A DNA stretch of 64,000 nucleotides from Candidatus Chlorobium antarcticum (GCA_030765725.1 JAVCDF010000003.1:1-64000); one strand, 5' to 3'. Counted from the stretch's first letter, positions 9,089 through 18,378 are shown. A program made the numbers and translations. Notes: a model not told the origin generated them from the sequence alone.

Positions 9089-9122
9089 TGTGCTGTAACC
9101 CGATAACAGGGGAAAATCAATC

Positions 9123-10196
9123 ATGAATGAATTTATAGCCTTACTGCATTCAGTCCTTGTTGCTTCGTGGCATGTTCTTGTTGAGGCGGCGCCGTGGATG
9201 CTTATGGGGTTTGTGGTGGCGGGGCTGTTCCGTGCTTTTCTGCCGGGCGATATGATTGCCAAACATATGGGGGGAGGCGGGATAAAGGGTATCCTGAAGG
9301 CCTCTGCGCTTGGCGTTCCGGTGCCTTTGTGCAGCTGCGGTGTTTTGCCTGCAGCGGCAGGGTTGAGGAAACAGGGCGCGGGGAAGGGGCCTGTCGCTTC
9401 GTTCCTTATTTCAACGCCTGAGACGGGCGTTGATTCCATTGCGGTTACCTATGCTCTGCTTGATCCCTTGATGACGGTTATCCGTCCACTGGTGTCCTTT
9501 GTTACTGCTATAGCTGCGGGGGTTTCGGTGGCTTTTTTTGAGCGGTTTGAGAAAACTGCCCCTGTTGCTCCGGAAGCAGAAAAACCTGCTGGCTCATGCT
9601 GCTGCAGCAGTACCTGTTCGGGCGACGATGCAAAACCAGAGCGACCGCCTTTTTTTGAAAGGCTTCGTGGTGGGTTGGCTTTCGCGTTCTCCGATCTTCT
9701 TGCTGATATTGGGAAATGGTTTTTTCTGGGTCTTCTGCTTGCTGGGTGTATCTCTGTTTTTGTGTCGCCCGATATGCTTCAGCGGGTTGCCGGCAATGAG
9801 TTTCTCTCAATGCTGATGATGCTTGCCATTTCGGTGCCGCTCTATGTTTGCGCTACTGCTTCAACCCCTGTTGCGGCGGCACTTGCCCTGAAGGGGATTT
9901 CTCCGGGGGCGGCTCTGGTGTTCCTGCTTGCCGGGCCGGCAACCAATGCGGCTTCACTGACGGTTATTTCGCGTATGCTTGGCAGAACTTCAACCGCCGT
10001 CTACCTTGTGAGTATTATTGTGATGTCACTTGCTGCGGGTATGCTGGTCAATGAGCTGTATCGCTACCTTGGGCTTGATATCACGCACTGGGTAGGGAAG
10101 CAGGTTCATGCTGAGCCTTCAGTGATGGCTGTTGGTGCAGCTGTTGTTCTTGTGGCTTTAACGCTGAGGGCAATGCTGGTGAAAGGGCGACAGTAG
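9123..10196 (+). CDS. Permease of the SO_0444/ArsP (DUF318) family, putative metal or metalloid efflux
   Basis: This 357-aa polytopic membrane protein has two four-helix halves. The first contains the paired-cysteine motif PLCSCGVLPAA (C70, C72) and the second the matching LYVCATASTPVAAAL. The linker between halves carries a cysteine cluster (C159-C161 and C165) expected to face the cytoplasm and bind soft metals. This layout is typical of SO_0444-type Cu/Zn exporters and ArsP-like organoarsenical permeases. A ribosome site AGGGGAAAA precedes the ATG. The preceding ArsR gene supports induction by metal. Substrate remains unassigned. Confidence 0.85.
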   Translation: MNEFIALLHSVLVASWHVLVEAAPWMLMGFVVAGLFRAFLPGDMIAKHMGGGGIKGILKASALGVPVPLCSCGVLPAAAGLRKQGAGKGPVASFLISTPETGVDSIAVTYALLDPLMTVIRPLVSFVTAIAAGVSVAFFERFEKTAPVAPEAEKPAGSCCCSSTCSGDDAKPERPPFFERLRGGLAFAFSDLLADIGKWFFLGLLLAGCISVFVSPDMLQRVAGNEFLSMLMMLAISVPLYVCATASTPVAAALALKGISPGAALVFLLAGPATNAASLTVISRMLGRTSTAVYLVSIIVMSLAAGMLVNELYRYLGLDITHWVGKQVHAEPSVMAVGAAVVLVALTLRAMLVKGRQ

Positions 10197-10260
10197 TGTT
10201 AAGCTGTTTTACGGGTTATGATGAATCGGTTGGCTATAGTAACGAAGAGTGTTGCTTTTG

Positions 10261-11181
10261 ATGATTGAAACATTCCATATGGAAAACAATGCAGTGCAGG
10301 GTAGTGGCCGGTTTACGGCAGTAGGCGGGGTTCGTCAACCCATATCCGACACCTCGGCACTCGTGCTGCTTTGGTGTGGAGCTGAGATTTATGAGTCTGA
10401 CGCTGTCAGGGAATATGCCGGTATGCTTGATTTGTCTGCAGGGCAGGAGCTTTTGGCGCGGTGCCATGCTGTGTGGGAGGAGTACGACCGGGTTATCCGT
10501 TACCGGAAGCTCTGCATAGCCCGTGAGGCAAAGGCGAGCCTGGCGACGGGCGAGTTACGGCAGGTGATTATTTCGGGTGCGGGGTATTCCATGCTGGGCA
10601 TTGAGCTGGCAAGCTTGTTTCCGGGAGTGAGGGTGTTTGAGATTGACTCAAGCGGTATGAGGGAAAAAAGAGGAATGGTTGAAGGTCTTGCTTTTGCTGC
10701 GGGAAGCAGCCTGCATTGCCTTGAGGTTGATGTTGAAGATCATGCCGGGTTGCGGGACATTCTTTCAGGTGCGGGATGGGATGCTGGCGTCCCTTCTCTC
10801 ACGATTGTTGAGGGGTTGTCTTATTATGTGACGAGAGAGAGTGCTCTTGGGCAGTGGCGGAGTTTGGCTGCAGGCTCAAGGGTTGTTTTTGAGTATCTCG
10901 TGCCCTATGCTGAGGTGAAGGCGGAGCGGAGGGATATTCCGCGCCTGGTGTTCGAGGAGATTATGCAGTATTGTTCTTTGATGCGCGAGTTCTCGTTCTG
11001 GCGTGAGGAGGAGGTGCGCCGTGAACCGGGGTTTGTTGTGGAACGATGCCACACGCTTGCTGATATTGAAGCCTTTTTTGGGGATGGGCAACGGGTATTT
11101 CCGGCGAGGGGAGACGGGTGGATTGAGATTGCTGTTTTGAAGGTTGGCGAAGGGTTGGTGGATAGGGTCGGATTGTCGTGA
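10261..11181 (+). CDS. Class I SAM-dependent methyltransferase, LCM (leucine carboxyl methyltransferase) family
   Basis: This protein of about 306 aa has the features of the LCM/PPM1 Pfam family: a glycine-rich SAM site VIISGAGYSMLGIELA, the acidic turn RVFEIDSS, and TIVEGLSYYV in the motif-IV position. In bacteria such enzymes O-methylate small metabolites of mostly unknown identity. The ATG at 10261 was chosen; an in-frame GTG at 10249 and an ATG at 10279 are alternatives. It follows the permease gene by 64 bp in the same direction and may be co-transcribed. No link to bacteriochlorophyll methylation is evident. Confidence 0.75.
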   Translation: MIETFHMENNAVQGSGRFTAVGGVRQPISDTSALVLLWCGAEIYESDAVREYAGMLDLSAGQELLARCHAVWEEYDRVIRYRKLCIAREAKASLATGELRQVIISGAGYSMLGIELASLFPGVRVFEIDSSGMREKRGMVEGLAFAAGSSLHCLEVDVEDHAGLRDILSGAGWDAGVPSLTIVEGLSYYVTRESALGQWRSLAAGSRVVFEYLVPYAEVKAERRDIPRLVFEEIMQYCSLMREFSFWREEEVRREPGFVVERCHTLADIEAFFGDGQRVFPARGDGWIEIAVLKVGEGLVDRVGLS

Positions 11182-11267
11182 TTTTTGACTTAAACGGGGA
11201 TATCTGTCGTAAATGTCAACTTAAGTCGTGCTTGAGCGAAGTCAAGTGTGGAGAACAGTTACTTGAA

Positions 11268-11292
11268 GATGGTGACGCCTTGGGGTAGGTGG
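11268..11292 (-). repeat. Short relic matching the 3' part of the queD-like gene
   Basis: Positions 11268-11292 match 17099-17123 (inside the QueD-like gene) at 22 of 25 bases. Read on the minus strand the segment encodes GHLPQGVTIFK followed by a stop, compared with DHLPQGVTITNLRW in the intact gene. Both copies end AAG-TAA, and an in-frame stop lies just upstream of the relic. The two copies bracket the complete mrp operon. This is best read as the tail of a lost second queD copy or a rearrangement footprint. Confidence 0.45.
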
Positions 11293-11303
11293 CCACTGTA
11301 CCT

Positions 11304-11660
11304 TTACTCAGGCGTTGATGAGCCGGTCTCTGGAGGTTCCACACTCTTTTTGAATTCGTCGATGTGTGTTTTTTCCCAGAGGGGAACCTTGCCGAGGTAG
11401 GCTGCCCGGCCTATGACATGGGCTGCTACGGGTGCTGTGAGAAAAAGAAAGACGATAATTGCGATGGCCCGTGATGCGATGCCGAAATCCTGCCAGTAGA
11501 GGATGGTTCCTATGAGCACAAGCCCTATGCCGAGGGTGGAGGCTTTTGTTGTTGCGGACATGCGTGTGTAGAGGTCAGGCATGCGCAGAATGCCGACCGC
11601 TGAAAGCAGTATGAAGAGGCTCCCCATGAGGAGCAGGCTGCCGCTGAGAATTTCTTTCAT
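11304..11660 (-). CDS. mrpG: Mrp Na+/H+ antiporter subunit G
   Basis: This 118-aa protein has three hydrophobic segments and the MnhG-type motif ILRMPDLYTRMSATTKASTLG (about residues 25-45). It is the smallest-subunit end of a seven-gene Mrp operon, and overlaps mrpF by 4 bp (11657-11660). Subunit G is needed for the hetero-oligomeric antiporter, which exchanges cytoplasmic Na+ for external protons. The C-terminus is short, polar and cytoplasmic. Confidence 0.9.
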   Translation of the reverse strand: MKEILSGSLLLMGSLFILLSAVGILRMPDLYTRMSATTKASTLGIGLVLIGTILYWQDFGIASRAIAIIVFLFLTAPVAAHVIGRAAYLGKVPLWEKTHIDEFKKSVEPPETGSSTPE

Positions 11661-11929
11661 TGTTTTACTCTCCTTCCAAGATAGAATGCAAACGCTACGG
11701 TGCTGAGAAAGGCAAGCAGCGCAAGGATGATTCCTACATCAAGAAATGTTGTGGTGTTTTTCTGGATTGAATACACCGCGATAAACGCGATGGCGTTGGC
11801 TGAAAGCAGATCGAGCGCAACGATGCGGTCCTCTATTGAGGGTCCGACGATCAGGCGCAGAAATATGATCAGTATCGACAGGCCGATAACGATTACCGAT
11901 ATCTGTGTAGCCCATTCCATGAAGTTCAT
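11657..11929 (-). CDS. mrpF: Mrp Na+/H+ antiporter subunit F
   Basis: This 90-aa protein has three predicted membrane segments and the family hallmarks RLIVGPSIEDRIVALDLLS (about residues 25-43) and DVGIILALLAFLSTVAFA. It overlaps both mrpE (11926-11929) and mrpG (11657-11660) by 4 bp, the arrangement typical of translationally coupled Mrp subunits. Confidence 0.92.
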   Translation of the reverse strand: MNFMEWATQISVIVIGLSILIIFLRLIVGPSIEDRIVALDLLSANAIAFIAVYSIQKNTTTFLDVGIILALLAFLSTVAFAFYLGRRVKQ

Positions 11930-12399
11930 CGCATTACCTCTATCAGGCGTTTTTCAAGGCCGTTTTTAAGCTCCCGGCGGAACTGTTCGGCATCCTTAAC
12001 ATACAGAGCGTGTACAAAGAGCGTGCCCCTGTCGGGCGACACATCAAGGCTTAGGGTGCCCGGGGTGAGGGTCACAAGGTTGGCGAAGAGTGTGATTTCA
12101 ATATCGCTTTTCACATCCAGCGGCACGGCAACAATGCCGGGTTCCATGTGATCTTTCGGTGTTACGATGTCATAGGCTACTTTCAGGTTTGCGACGAGGA
12201 GTTCCTTGAGAAAGTACAGGACGAACCTGATTACCAGCAGGAGCTTGGAAAAGTAACGGGTTTCACCCCAGGCCGGGCGCGTGAGCCACAGCAAAAGATA
12301 CCCGACAAGCAGTCCTGCCGTGAAGGTTCCGGCGCTTACTTCGCCGGTCAGCATCATCCATGCAACCGCCAGGAGTATGTTGAGTAGGAGGAGGTTCAT
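11926..12399 (-). CDS. mrpE: Mrp Na+/H+ antiporter subunit E
   Basis: This 157-aa protein has two or three N-terminal hydrophobic segments followed by a cytoplasmic domain. Family features are NLKVAYDIVTP (about residues 70-80), the TLTPGTLSLDVSPDRGTLFVHAL stretch (written here as key residues TPGT..DV) and a charged end. Subunit E supports assembly of the other Mrp subunits. It overlaps mrpD and mrpF by 4 bp each. Confidence 0.92.
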   Translation of the reverse strand: MNLLLLNILLAVAWMMLTGEVSAGTFTAGLLVGYLLLWLTRPAWGETRYFSKLLLVIRFVLYFLKELLVANLKVAYDIVTPKDHMEPGIVAVPLDVKSDIEITLFANLVTLTPGTLSLDVSPDRGTLFVHALYVKDAEQFRRELKNGLEKRLIEVMR

Positions 12400-13916
12400 G
12401 GCATTCCTCCGGTTACGGCTTTACTATAAATGCTTGCGTCAAGCAGTTCCAGTGAAGCCCGGTCGGCGAGTACGAATAACGGCTCGAACCAGATACCGGA
12501 GAGTATTGTGAGCATCCCGAGGATGACCACTGGTGCAATCAGGGCAATCTTTTTGCCCGAAGAGAGCGCGTGGTATTCCTGGCCTCTGTTTCCTGTGTCC
12601 TCGCCACGGGGATCGTCTTTCAGGAAGGCTTCGTTCCAGATTTTGATCATGGAGTACAGCGTGAGCATACTCACCAGAAGGGCTACGCCGACTGCAAGCC
12701 ACTCTTGAGCCTCTAGCCCTGCCCGGATAACGGTGAGTTTTGCCCAGAAGCCTGAGAGCGGAGGTATTCCGGCAAGAGCGAGTGCTGGAACGAGAAACAG
12801 CAGGCCGAAGAGGGGGTAGGTTGCATACAGCCCCCCAATTTGCCGGAGGTTCCATGAGCCCGATATGAGCCGTATGATTCCGCTGAGATAGAAAAGGTTG
12901 GTTTTTGCGACGATGTTGTGCACGATGTACAGCAGCCCTCCTGCTATAGCCAGTGGTGACTGGATTGCCACGGCGAATATCATGTAGCCTATCTGGCTGA
13001 TGATGTGGAAGGAGAGGAGCTTGCGGAGATCGTACTGGGCAACTGCGCCAAGCACACCTGTTGCCATTGTGAATGCCGATACCCAGAGCAGTATCTGGTG
13101 GATGAGGGGTGTGCTTTCGAGGGTAAAGATGGTGGTGAAGAACCGTATGATTGCGTATACCCCGACCTTGGTGAGCAAACCGGCGAATATTGCTGAAACA
13201 GCGATATGTGGCGTATGGTAGGATGCCGGGAGCCAGAAGAAGAGGGGGAAGACTGCGGCTTTTATGCCGAAAGTGATGAGAAATAGAACGGCAACAACTG
13301 AGAGCAGTTCCCTATGTTCCAGTAGGGGAAGGCGCATGGCGAGGTCTGCCATGTTCAGCGTGCCGGCCATGCCATACAGAATTCCCACAGCAGCAAGAAA
13401 GATTGCTGAGGAGAGCAGGTTCAGCGTTACATATTTTATTGCGCCTTCAAACTGCTCCGGTTTGCCTTCCAGAACGAGCAGCACGAATGAGGAGATGAGC
13501 ATGACCTCGAACCATACATAGAGATTGAAGATGTCTCCGGTCAGAAACGCTCCGTTGATTCCCATCAGAAGCAGCTGTATGAGTGGATGGTAGAAGTTGT
13601 GCTCCTGCTTCTCATCAACAGAGCCTATTGAATAGATGGCTGTGGTCAGACCGATGAGTGAGGACATGGTCAGCATGATGCAGGAAAGCGTATCGACAAC
13701 CATTGTGATGCCGAACGGAGCTGCCCAGCCGCCTGCCTGCAGAGAGAGAATGCCGCCGGAAAGAACGCTGTTGAGCAGTATGGCAGAGACAACCGAGAGC
13801 AGGAGGGTTGAGAGCACGCCGAGCAGCCGGTGCGCTGCAATGCGGCGAGGAAACAGCAGCATGATGAGAGCTGTTGCGAAGGGTACCAGAACCGGCAGTA
13901 TGATGATTCTGTTCAT
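12396..13916 (-). CDS. mrpD: Mrp Na+/H+ antiporter subunit D (complex I NuoN/M-like)
   Basis: This 506-aa, about 14-helix membrane protein is homologous to the proton-pumping subunits of respiratory complex I. Key features are FEVMLISSFVLLVL with the conserved glutamate (around residue 137), FGIKAAVFPLFFWLP with the conserved lysine, HTPHIAVSAIFAGLLTKVGV and YDLRKLLSFHIISQIGYM. It forms one of the two ion-translocating halves with MrpA. It overlaps mrpC and mrpE by 4 bp each. Confidence 0.95.
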   Translation of the reverse strand: MNRIIILPVLVPFATALIMLLFPRRIAAHRLLGVLSTLLLSVVSAILLNSVLSGGILSLQAGGWAAPFGITMVVDTLSCIMLTMSSLIGLTTAIYSIGSVDEKQEHNFYHPLIQLLLMGINGAFLTGDIFNLYVWFEVMLISSFVLLVLEGKPEQFEGAIKYVTLNLLSSAIFLAAVGILYGMAGTLNMADLAMRLPLLEHRELLSVVAVLFLITFGIKAAVFPLFFWLPASYHTPHIAVSAIFAGLLTKVGVYAIIRFFTTIFTLESTPLIHQILLWVSAFTMATGVLGAVAQYDLRKLLSFHIISQIGYMIFAVAIQSPLAIAGGLLYIVHNIVAKTNLFYLSGIIRLISGSWNLRQIGGLYATYPLFGLLFLVPALALAGIPPLSGFWAKLTVIRAGLEAQEWLAVGVALLVSMLTLYSMIKIWNEAFLKDDPRGEDTGNRGQEYHALSSGKKIALIAPVVILGMLTILSGIWFEPLFVLADRASLELLDASIYSKAVTGGMP

Positions 13917-14287
13917 AGACTCTCCTTCTCAAGCTGGTCTGTGTTCCTCATCTCGTCAAGATCTTCGGTCTTCAGCGTCTGGCAGGTTTTTTTGAACAGC
14001 GCTATCGTGAACGCCTGTATTCCGAAGCCTATTACAATGGCTGTAAGAATGAGGGCCTGTGGAAGAGGATCGGCAAAGGGTTCGGCAATGTTTGTGGTTC
14101 CTTCTGGTACGAATGCCGGCGCGCCTTTGGTCAGACGGCCAACGGTAAAAATCATGAGATTGGCGGCATGGCCGAGAATGACCAGGCCGAAAATTACCTT
14201 GACCATGTTTCGCCTCAGAATGAGGTAGATCCCTGCTGCATAGAGTAGGCCGATAATTACTGGAAGCAGAACCCTCATAAGCTGCAC
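13913..14287 (-). CDS. mrpC: Mrp Na+/H+ antiporter subunit C (NuoK-like)
   Basis: This 124-aa protein has three membrane segments and is related to complex I subunit NuoK. Motifs include [28 protein letters not shown] and [18 protein letters not shown] (about residues 72-89), the last being the NuoK/MnhC signature. It overlaps mrpB by 13 bp (14275-14287) and mrpD by 4 bp. Confidence 0.94.
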   Translation of the reverse strand: MQLMRVLLPVIIGLLYAAGIYLILRRNMVKVIFGLVILGHAANLMIFTVGRLTKGAPAFVPEGTTNIAEPFADPLPQALILTAIVIGFGIQAFTIALFKKTCQTLKTEDLDEMRNTDQLEKESL

Positions 14288-14694
14288 TCCTCCTCAGCCA
14301 ACGCAAAAATAATGGTGAGCGTGATGCCAAGCACCAGGAAGTATACCCCGAAATCGAACAGGAGCGGGGTTCCAACCTTTCCGATGGATGCAATGCCGGT
14401 ATCGATCCATAGTGCGGTCATGAACGGCTGTCCCGATACAAGTGAGGGTACTGTGCTCAGAAAGGAAAGCAGCAGGCCAAGCACTGCTGCGCGAAGTGGG
14501 TCGACGCGCAGAATTGAGCGGGCTGCATCAAGTCCGTTGGCAATGAAGTAGAGCGCAAAGGCGGCGGCCGCTACCAGCCCGCCAACGAAACCGCCGCCGG
14601 GTTCGTTATGGCCGCGCAGGAGCATGAAGACTGAAAACATCAGAATCAGTGTGAGCAGGTAGCGCGATGCGGTTGCAAGAATTACTGAATTCAA
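14275..14694 (-). CDS. mrpB: Mrp Na+/H+ antiporter subunit B
   Basis: This 139-aa membrane protein carries the MnhB signature [19 protein letters not shown] (about residues 28-46) and four hydrophobic segments. It overlaps the end of mrpA by 4 bp (14691-14694) and mrpC by 13 bp. Together with the C-terminus of MrpA it corresponds to the complex I NuoJ-like region of the antiporter. Confidence 0.93.
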   Translation of the reverse strand: MNSVILATASRYLLTLILMFSVFMLLRGHNEPGGGFVGGLVAAAAFALYFIANGLDAARSILRVDPLRAAVLGLLLSFLSTVPSLVSGQPFMTALWIDTGIASIGKVGTPLLFDFGVYFLVLGITLTIIFALAEEECSL

Positions 14695-16994
14695 GGTTGC
14701 GCCCTCCTTCCTGTTGCGGTTTTGAGCATTGCCAGCACCCCTATTGCTGCTATTGCAAGCACTGTGATTTCGCCCAGCGTATCAAGCGCCCTGAAATCCA
14801 CAAGAATAACATTGACCACATTGAGCCCTTTTCCTTCCGGCAGGCTCGCTGCTGCGAAATAGTTTTTCAGTTCCGTTGAGAGCTCGAAGGAGGTGGCAAA
14901 GAGCACAACAAGCGTCATGAACACCCCGACTGAAGAAGCGATAACAGCATCCCTTATTCTGTTTGAAGAACGGGAGCGTTTGAGAAACTTAGGCAGCTTC
15001 TGGAGCACCAGCACAAACAGAATCACATTCAGCGTTTCAATGGCGAATGTGGTGAGCGCAACATCGGGGGCACTGTAGAGTACGAAGATAATGCCTATTG
15101 AAAAACCCATGACACCCAGCGACACAATTGACTTGAGCCTTGAGGTTGATGTTATCAGTAGGCCAGTTGCAACAATGATGATGAACCCCAGCGCTGCCTC
15201 ATAAAAGGTGATTGAATAATCAGGAACGATGGATAGCTCTTCGGCCGCTCTGTAGAGAGCAAAAGAGGCTGGGATGAGAGCAGCAATAACAATGACGATG
15301 GTATAGTTGCGAAGGTAACCGTTCTGCAGAATCCGTGTTTGCAGTTTTGCGAACGATAGCATCCCCTTCAGTGCAGTTTCGTACCATGCTGAAGGCTTGA
15401 GGAAGGCGGGAAGCGTCGGGAAGCGGAACTGTTGGAGAACAATTGGACGCAGTGCATAGAGTAGGGCGCCGAGCAGCAGGGTAAGGAAGCTGAGTATCAG
15501 CACCAGATTGACCCCATGCCACAGGACGATTTTCAGGCTGAGTTCTTCGGAAAGGATGCTTCTGGCAGATTGCTCCAGCATGTTGGAGATGAAAAAGTCT
15601 GGAAAGAGACCGAGGAGCAGTCCGAGAGTGGCAAGAAGAGCTGGACCAATCAGCATTTTCAGCGGAGCCTCGTGCGCCTGTTTCGGGGTCTGACGAAGCT
15701 TTCCAAAGAATGGCCGGACTCCCACAAGCAGCGTCACCATGACTATAAAGGCATTGGCCAGCACTGCTGCTGCAATAAGCACGAGACCCCAGCGGTCGAG
15801 TTCCAGTATTGCCTTATAGACGGTCTCCTTGCCAATAAAGCCAATCAGGGGGATGACTCCCATCATTGAAAAGGAGGCCAGCGCAGCGGTTGTTGCCGTT
15901 ATCGGCATTGCTTTTCGCAAGCCTCCGAGTTTGCCGATATCGCGTGTGCCGGTTTCATGATCAAGTGTGCCGGCAACAAGAAACAGTGTTCCCTTGTAGA
16001 GCGAGTGTGCTATGAGGTAGATGAAGAACGCTTTGATTGCAAGCTCCGAGCCGATTCCAAGAAGCATCACAAGCGTGCCGAGTACGGAGAGGGTTGAGTA
16101 TGCAAGCAGCTTTTTGAGGTCTGTCTGCCGGAAGGCAAGCGTGGCGGTGAAGAGCATGGTTACTGCTCCTGTTATGAGAACCGTGTCTTGCCAGAGAGGG
16201 GTTCCGCCGATTTCGTGGTTCAACCGGGCTATCAGGTAGACTCCGGCCTTGACCATGGTTGCTGAATGCAGGTAGGCGCTTACTGGTGTGGGTGCCTCCA
16301 TGGCATTGGGCAGCCAGAAATGAAAGGGAAACTGGGCTGATTTGGTGAAGGCTCCGAGCAGGAGAAGCACGACAATGGCGGGATAGAGTGCATGGCTGGT
16401 GATGAGCCTGTTCATGTCGTAGAACGAAGAAATCTCGTAAGTGCCGGTTACGCTTCCGAGCAGTAGAATGCCTGCCAGCAGCGCAAGGCCGCCGCCTCCG
16501 GTTACGAGCAGTGCCTGTAGCGCAGATTTTCGGGATGACTCTTTGTGATGGTTGAATCCGATCAGCAGATATGAACTGAAGCTCGTCAGCTCCCAGAATA
16601 CGAAGAGCAGAAGCATGTTATCGGAGAGAACAAGGCCGAGCATTGAGGTCATGAAAACGCCGATGTAGAGATAAAACCTTCCGGCATCTCTGTACCCTTT
16701 CATGTATGCACCGGCAAAGAGAAACACTGCTGCGCCTACCAGCGTGATGATGAGCGCGAACGATAGGCTCAGCCCGTCCAGCAGAAAGGAGAGATTGATT
16801 CCAAGAGATGGTACCCATGGCAGCGATTCCCGTACGGATTCTCCGGCTGCGATGCGTGGGTAACGCGACAGAAAGCTGAAAAACATATACAGGGGAAAAG
16901 TGACGGCAATCCAGCCAAAATTTTCCCTGTAGCGCTTGTACAGCACGGGCGCCATCGCTGACGCAAGGAATCCTATTGCTATGAGAGTTAGCAC
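14691..16994 (-). CDS. mrpA: Mrp Na+/H+ antiporter subunit A (complex I NuoL-like)
   Basis: This 767-aa protein is the largest antiporter subunit. The first ~480 residues are a NuoL-type proton-channel domain ([35 protein letters not shown]-like region with [44 protein letters not shown]). The C-terminal part contains the MnhA/MnhB-type extension [20 protein letters not shown]. Length matches group 1 Mrp systems that have separate A and B genes. It begins 47 bp after the end of the QueD-like gene and may be read from the same transcript. Confidence 0.95.
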   Translation of the reverse strand: MLTLIAIGFLASAMAPVLYKRYRENFGWIAVTFPLYMFFSFLSRYPRIAAGESVRESLPWVPSLGINLSFLLDGLSLSFALIITLVGAAVFLFAGAYMKGYRDAGRFYLYIGVFMTSMLGLVLSDNMLLLFVFWELTSFSSYLLIGFNHHKESSRKSALQALLVTGGGGLALLAGILLLGSVTGTYEISSFYDMNRLITSHALYPAIVVLLLLGAFTKSAQFPFHFWLPNAMEAPTPVSAYLHSATMVKAGVYLIARLNHEIGGTPLWQDTVLITGAVTMLFTATLAFRQTDLKKLLAYSTLSVLGTLVMLLGIGSELAIKAFFIYLIAHSLYKGTLFLVAGTLDHETGTRDIGKLGGLRKAMPITATTAALASFSMMGVIPLIGFIGKETVYKAILELDRWGLVLIAAAVLANAFIVMVTLLVGVRPFFGKLRQTPKQAHEAPLKMLIGPALLATLGLLLGLFPDFFISNMLEQSARSILSEELSLKIVLWHGVNLVLILSFLTLLLGALLYALRPIVLQQFRFPTLPAFLKPSAWYETALKGMLSFAKLQTRILQNGYLRNYTIVIVIAALIPASFALYRAAEELSIVPDYSITFYEAALGFIIIVATGLLITSTSRLKSIVSLGVMGFSIGIIFVLYSAPDVALTTFAIETLNVILFVLVLQKLPKFLKRSRSSNRIRDAVIASSVGVFMTLVVLFATSFELSTELKNYFAAASLPEGKGLNVVNVILVDFRALDTLGEITVLAIAAIGVLAMLKTATGRRAQP

Positions 16995-17041
16995 TGTTTT
17001 GCGTTCCAGTTCATAGGGTGCTCGTTACTCTGAAGTTTGCT

Positions 17042-17470
17042 TTACTTGCCGTTCCAGTCCGCCCAATTGTTCGGTGTCTCATACCAGCGTAGGTTGGTGA
17101 TGGTGACGCCCTGGGGAAGATGGTCTTTAACCTGGCTGAATGCCCATTTGGCTAAGTATTCAGCTGTGGGAGGCTCGTCTGTGACGAGTACGCGGGTGTT
17201 GCGCTTTAGGATGAACTCGAGGTCCTCATGGTCATCTTTCCATACGGCGAAGCCGTGGTCAAGCTGGTTGTGGATGTGCTCCACCATAATGTCTTTGAGG
17301 AACTTGAAGTCCATTACCATGCCTTCCCGGCTGTCGCCTTTTTCTGTGACAACCGGGCCTTCAATGGTGGCAACTATTACTCCGCGGTGGCCGTGCAGCT
17401 GGTTGCAGAACGAATAGTGGTTCGGCAGGGTGTGGCCGTAGTCGATCTCAATTTTGCGTGATATCTGCAT
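17042..17470 (-). CDS. 6-pyruvoyl-tetrahydropterin synthase / QueD family enzyme
   Basis: This 142-aa protein belongs to the PTPS/QueD family, which acts on 7,8-dihydroneopterin triphosphate in queuosine or pterin synthesis. The zinc-binding histidines are visible in DYGHTLPNHY and LHGHRG, with a cysteine (C in SFCNQLHGH) in the catalytic position, and a C-terminal TITNLRWYET containing the conserved glutamate. The ATG at 17470 gives the usual family length. A tgt gene elsewhere in the window (48.9-50 kb) fits a queuosine role. It lies between the M15 peptidase and mrpA, all leftward. Confidence 0.82.
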   Translation of the reverse strand: MQISRKIEIDYGHTLPNHYSFCNQLHGHRGVIVATIEGPVVTEKGDSREGMVMDFKFLKDIMVEHIHNQLDHGFAVWKDDHEDLEFILKRNTRVLVTDEPPTAEYLAKWAFSQVKDHLPQGVTITNLRWYETPNNWADWNGK

Positions 17471-17568
17471 TCCTTTGCCTGAGTGTTGTTGCCGATTGGG
17501 GTTGGTGCTCTGCAAGCAAAGTGTACGCAAAAAAAACCGCTTTCAAAAGCAGATGTGCCTCCTGCCAC

Positions 17569-18186
17569 TCATGCATACGATTGAATTGCTTCGCCTTCCT
17601 CAAAGTGCTCTCGGAGGGTTACTATGCTGAGCGGTTGCTTGAAGCGAAGCTGGTAGTGGGGTCTGTCGGGGAACCCTTTCCAGAACCCTCCCCATTCAAT
17701 GTCGGGAGTCAGTCCGATTCTGGCGGCTTCGTCATATTCCTCTCCGTCGGTGACATATCCCCCTTCAGCGGTGAAGATGCCGATATCCCAGGCAATGCCG
17801 AAGTTGTGGCTGCTGCAGCCTCCTCTGGCATTGGTGACCCTGGGGCCGGGGTTGCCGTAGCGTCCACGGCGGAAGAGTTCGTCCTGCTCTTTGTAGGTGC
17901 GTGTGCCTGAAATGACCCTGACCCTCATCCCTCCTTCCAGAACCCGTGCAAGGAAGATGCGGCACACGCGTTGTGCACGCAGAGAGAGGGTGGCTATATT
18001 CTGTTCGGAGCGGGTGTCGAACGCGCCAAACTCTTGCTGTATTGCGGTTGAGCGCGCACTGAATTCAAGGTAAGCCCGTTCGGTTATTGGCCCCCAGAGA
18101 CCATCAAGCGCACCAAGGTAGAGTCGTTCAGCGGCAAGGAGCTGTTGGGTAAAGAGTACATCGTCGTGGAAATGTATAAAACTCAT
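17569..18186 (-). CDS. M15-family peptidoglycan peptidase (VanY/endolysin-like)
   Basis: This 205-aa protein has the M15 metallopeptidase signature: SSHNFGIAWD (H127, D134 as zinc ligands) and PHYQL (H177), with E164 in DIEWGGFW in the catalytic place. Residues 18-50 (RLYLGALDGLWGPITERAY) resemble a peptidoglycan-binding repeat. There is no signal peptide, as in phage endolysins and L-Ala-D-Glu peptidases such as that of phage T5. A strong ribosome site GGAGG stands 7 nt ahead of the ATG. It may be a domesticated phage gene, or be released with the help of another protein. No other phage genes are nearby. Confidence 0.8.
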   Translation of the reverse strand: MSFIHFHDDVLFTQQLLAAERLYLGALDGLWGPITERAYLEFSARSTAIQQEFGAFDTRSEQNIATLSLRAQRVCRIFLARVLEGGMRVRVISGTRTYKEQDELFRRGRYGNPGPRVTNARGGCSSHNFGIAWDIGIFTAEGGYVTDGEEYDEAARIGLTPDIEWGGFWKGFPDRPHYQLRFKQPLSIVTLREHFEEGEAIQSYA

Positions 18187-18231
18187 GGCACAGCCTCCAT
18201 TCTTTTATGTAAAGAGGGGGGGGGACTGCAA

Positions 18232-18247
18232 TGTAGCTCAGCTGGGG
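18232..18247 (+). other. tRNA D-arm-like fragment between the M15 peptidase and cysE
   Basis: TGTAGCTCAGCTGGGG at 18232-18247 is the familiar 5' third of many tRNA genes, but the sequence after it is a T-run, and no anticodon or T arm follows. It lies in a 192-bp divergent gap that also has a nine-G run (18216-18224) and an eight-T run (18249-18256). It could be a leftover of a tRNA attachment site. Confidence 0.3.
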
Positions 18248-18378
18248 ATTTTTTTTGGCTCTCTGAAACGCTATTTTATTTGAACCTTTTACGGGAGAGG
18301 CTGTTTGTATGTATTCATAGGGTTAGCGGGTTTCATTTTTTAATGTTTTTCTTGCGGCGGGGAGCCGTTCAGCGTGTT

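Noticed and set aside
17471-17530. Upstream TTG start for the QueD-like gene
   Set aside because: It would add 20 residues with no counterpart in the family; the ATG at 17470 gives the normal N-terminus, although its ribosome site is poorly spaced.
18228-18260. A tRNA gene at the GTAGCTCAGCTGGG sequence
   Set aside because: Only the D-arm-like part exists; T-run follows and there is no acceptor, anticodon or T arm.
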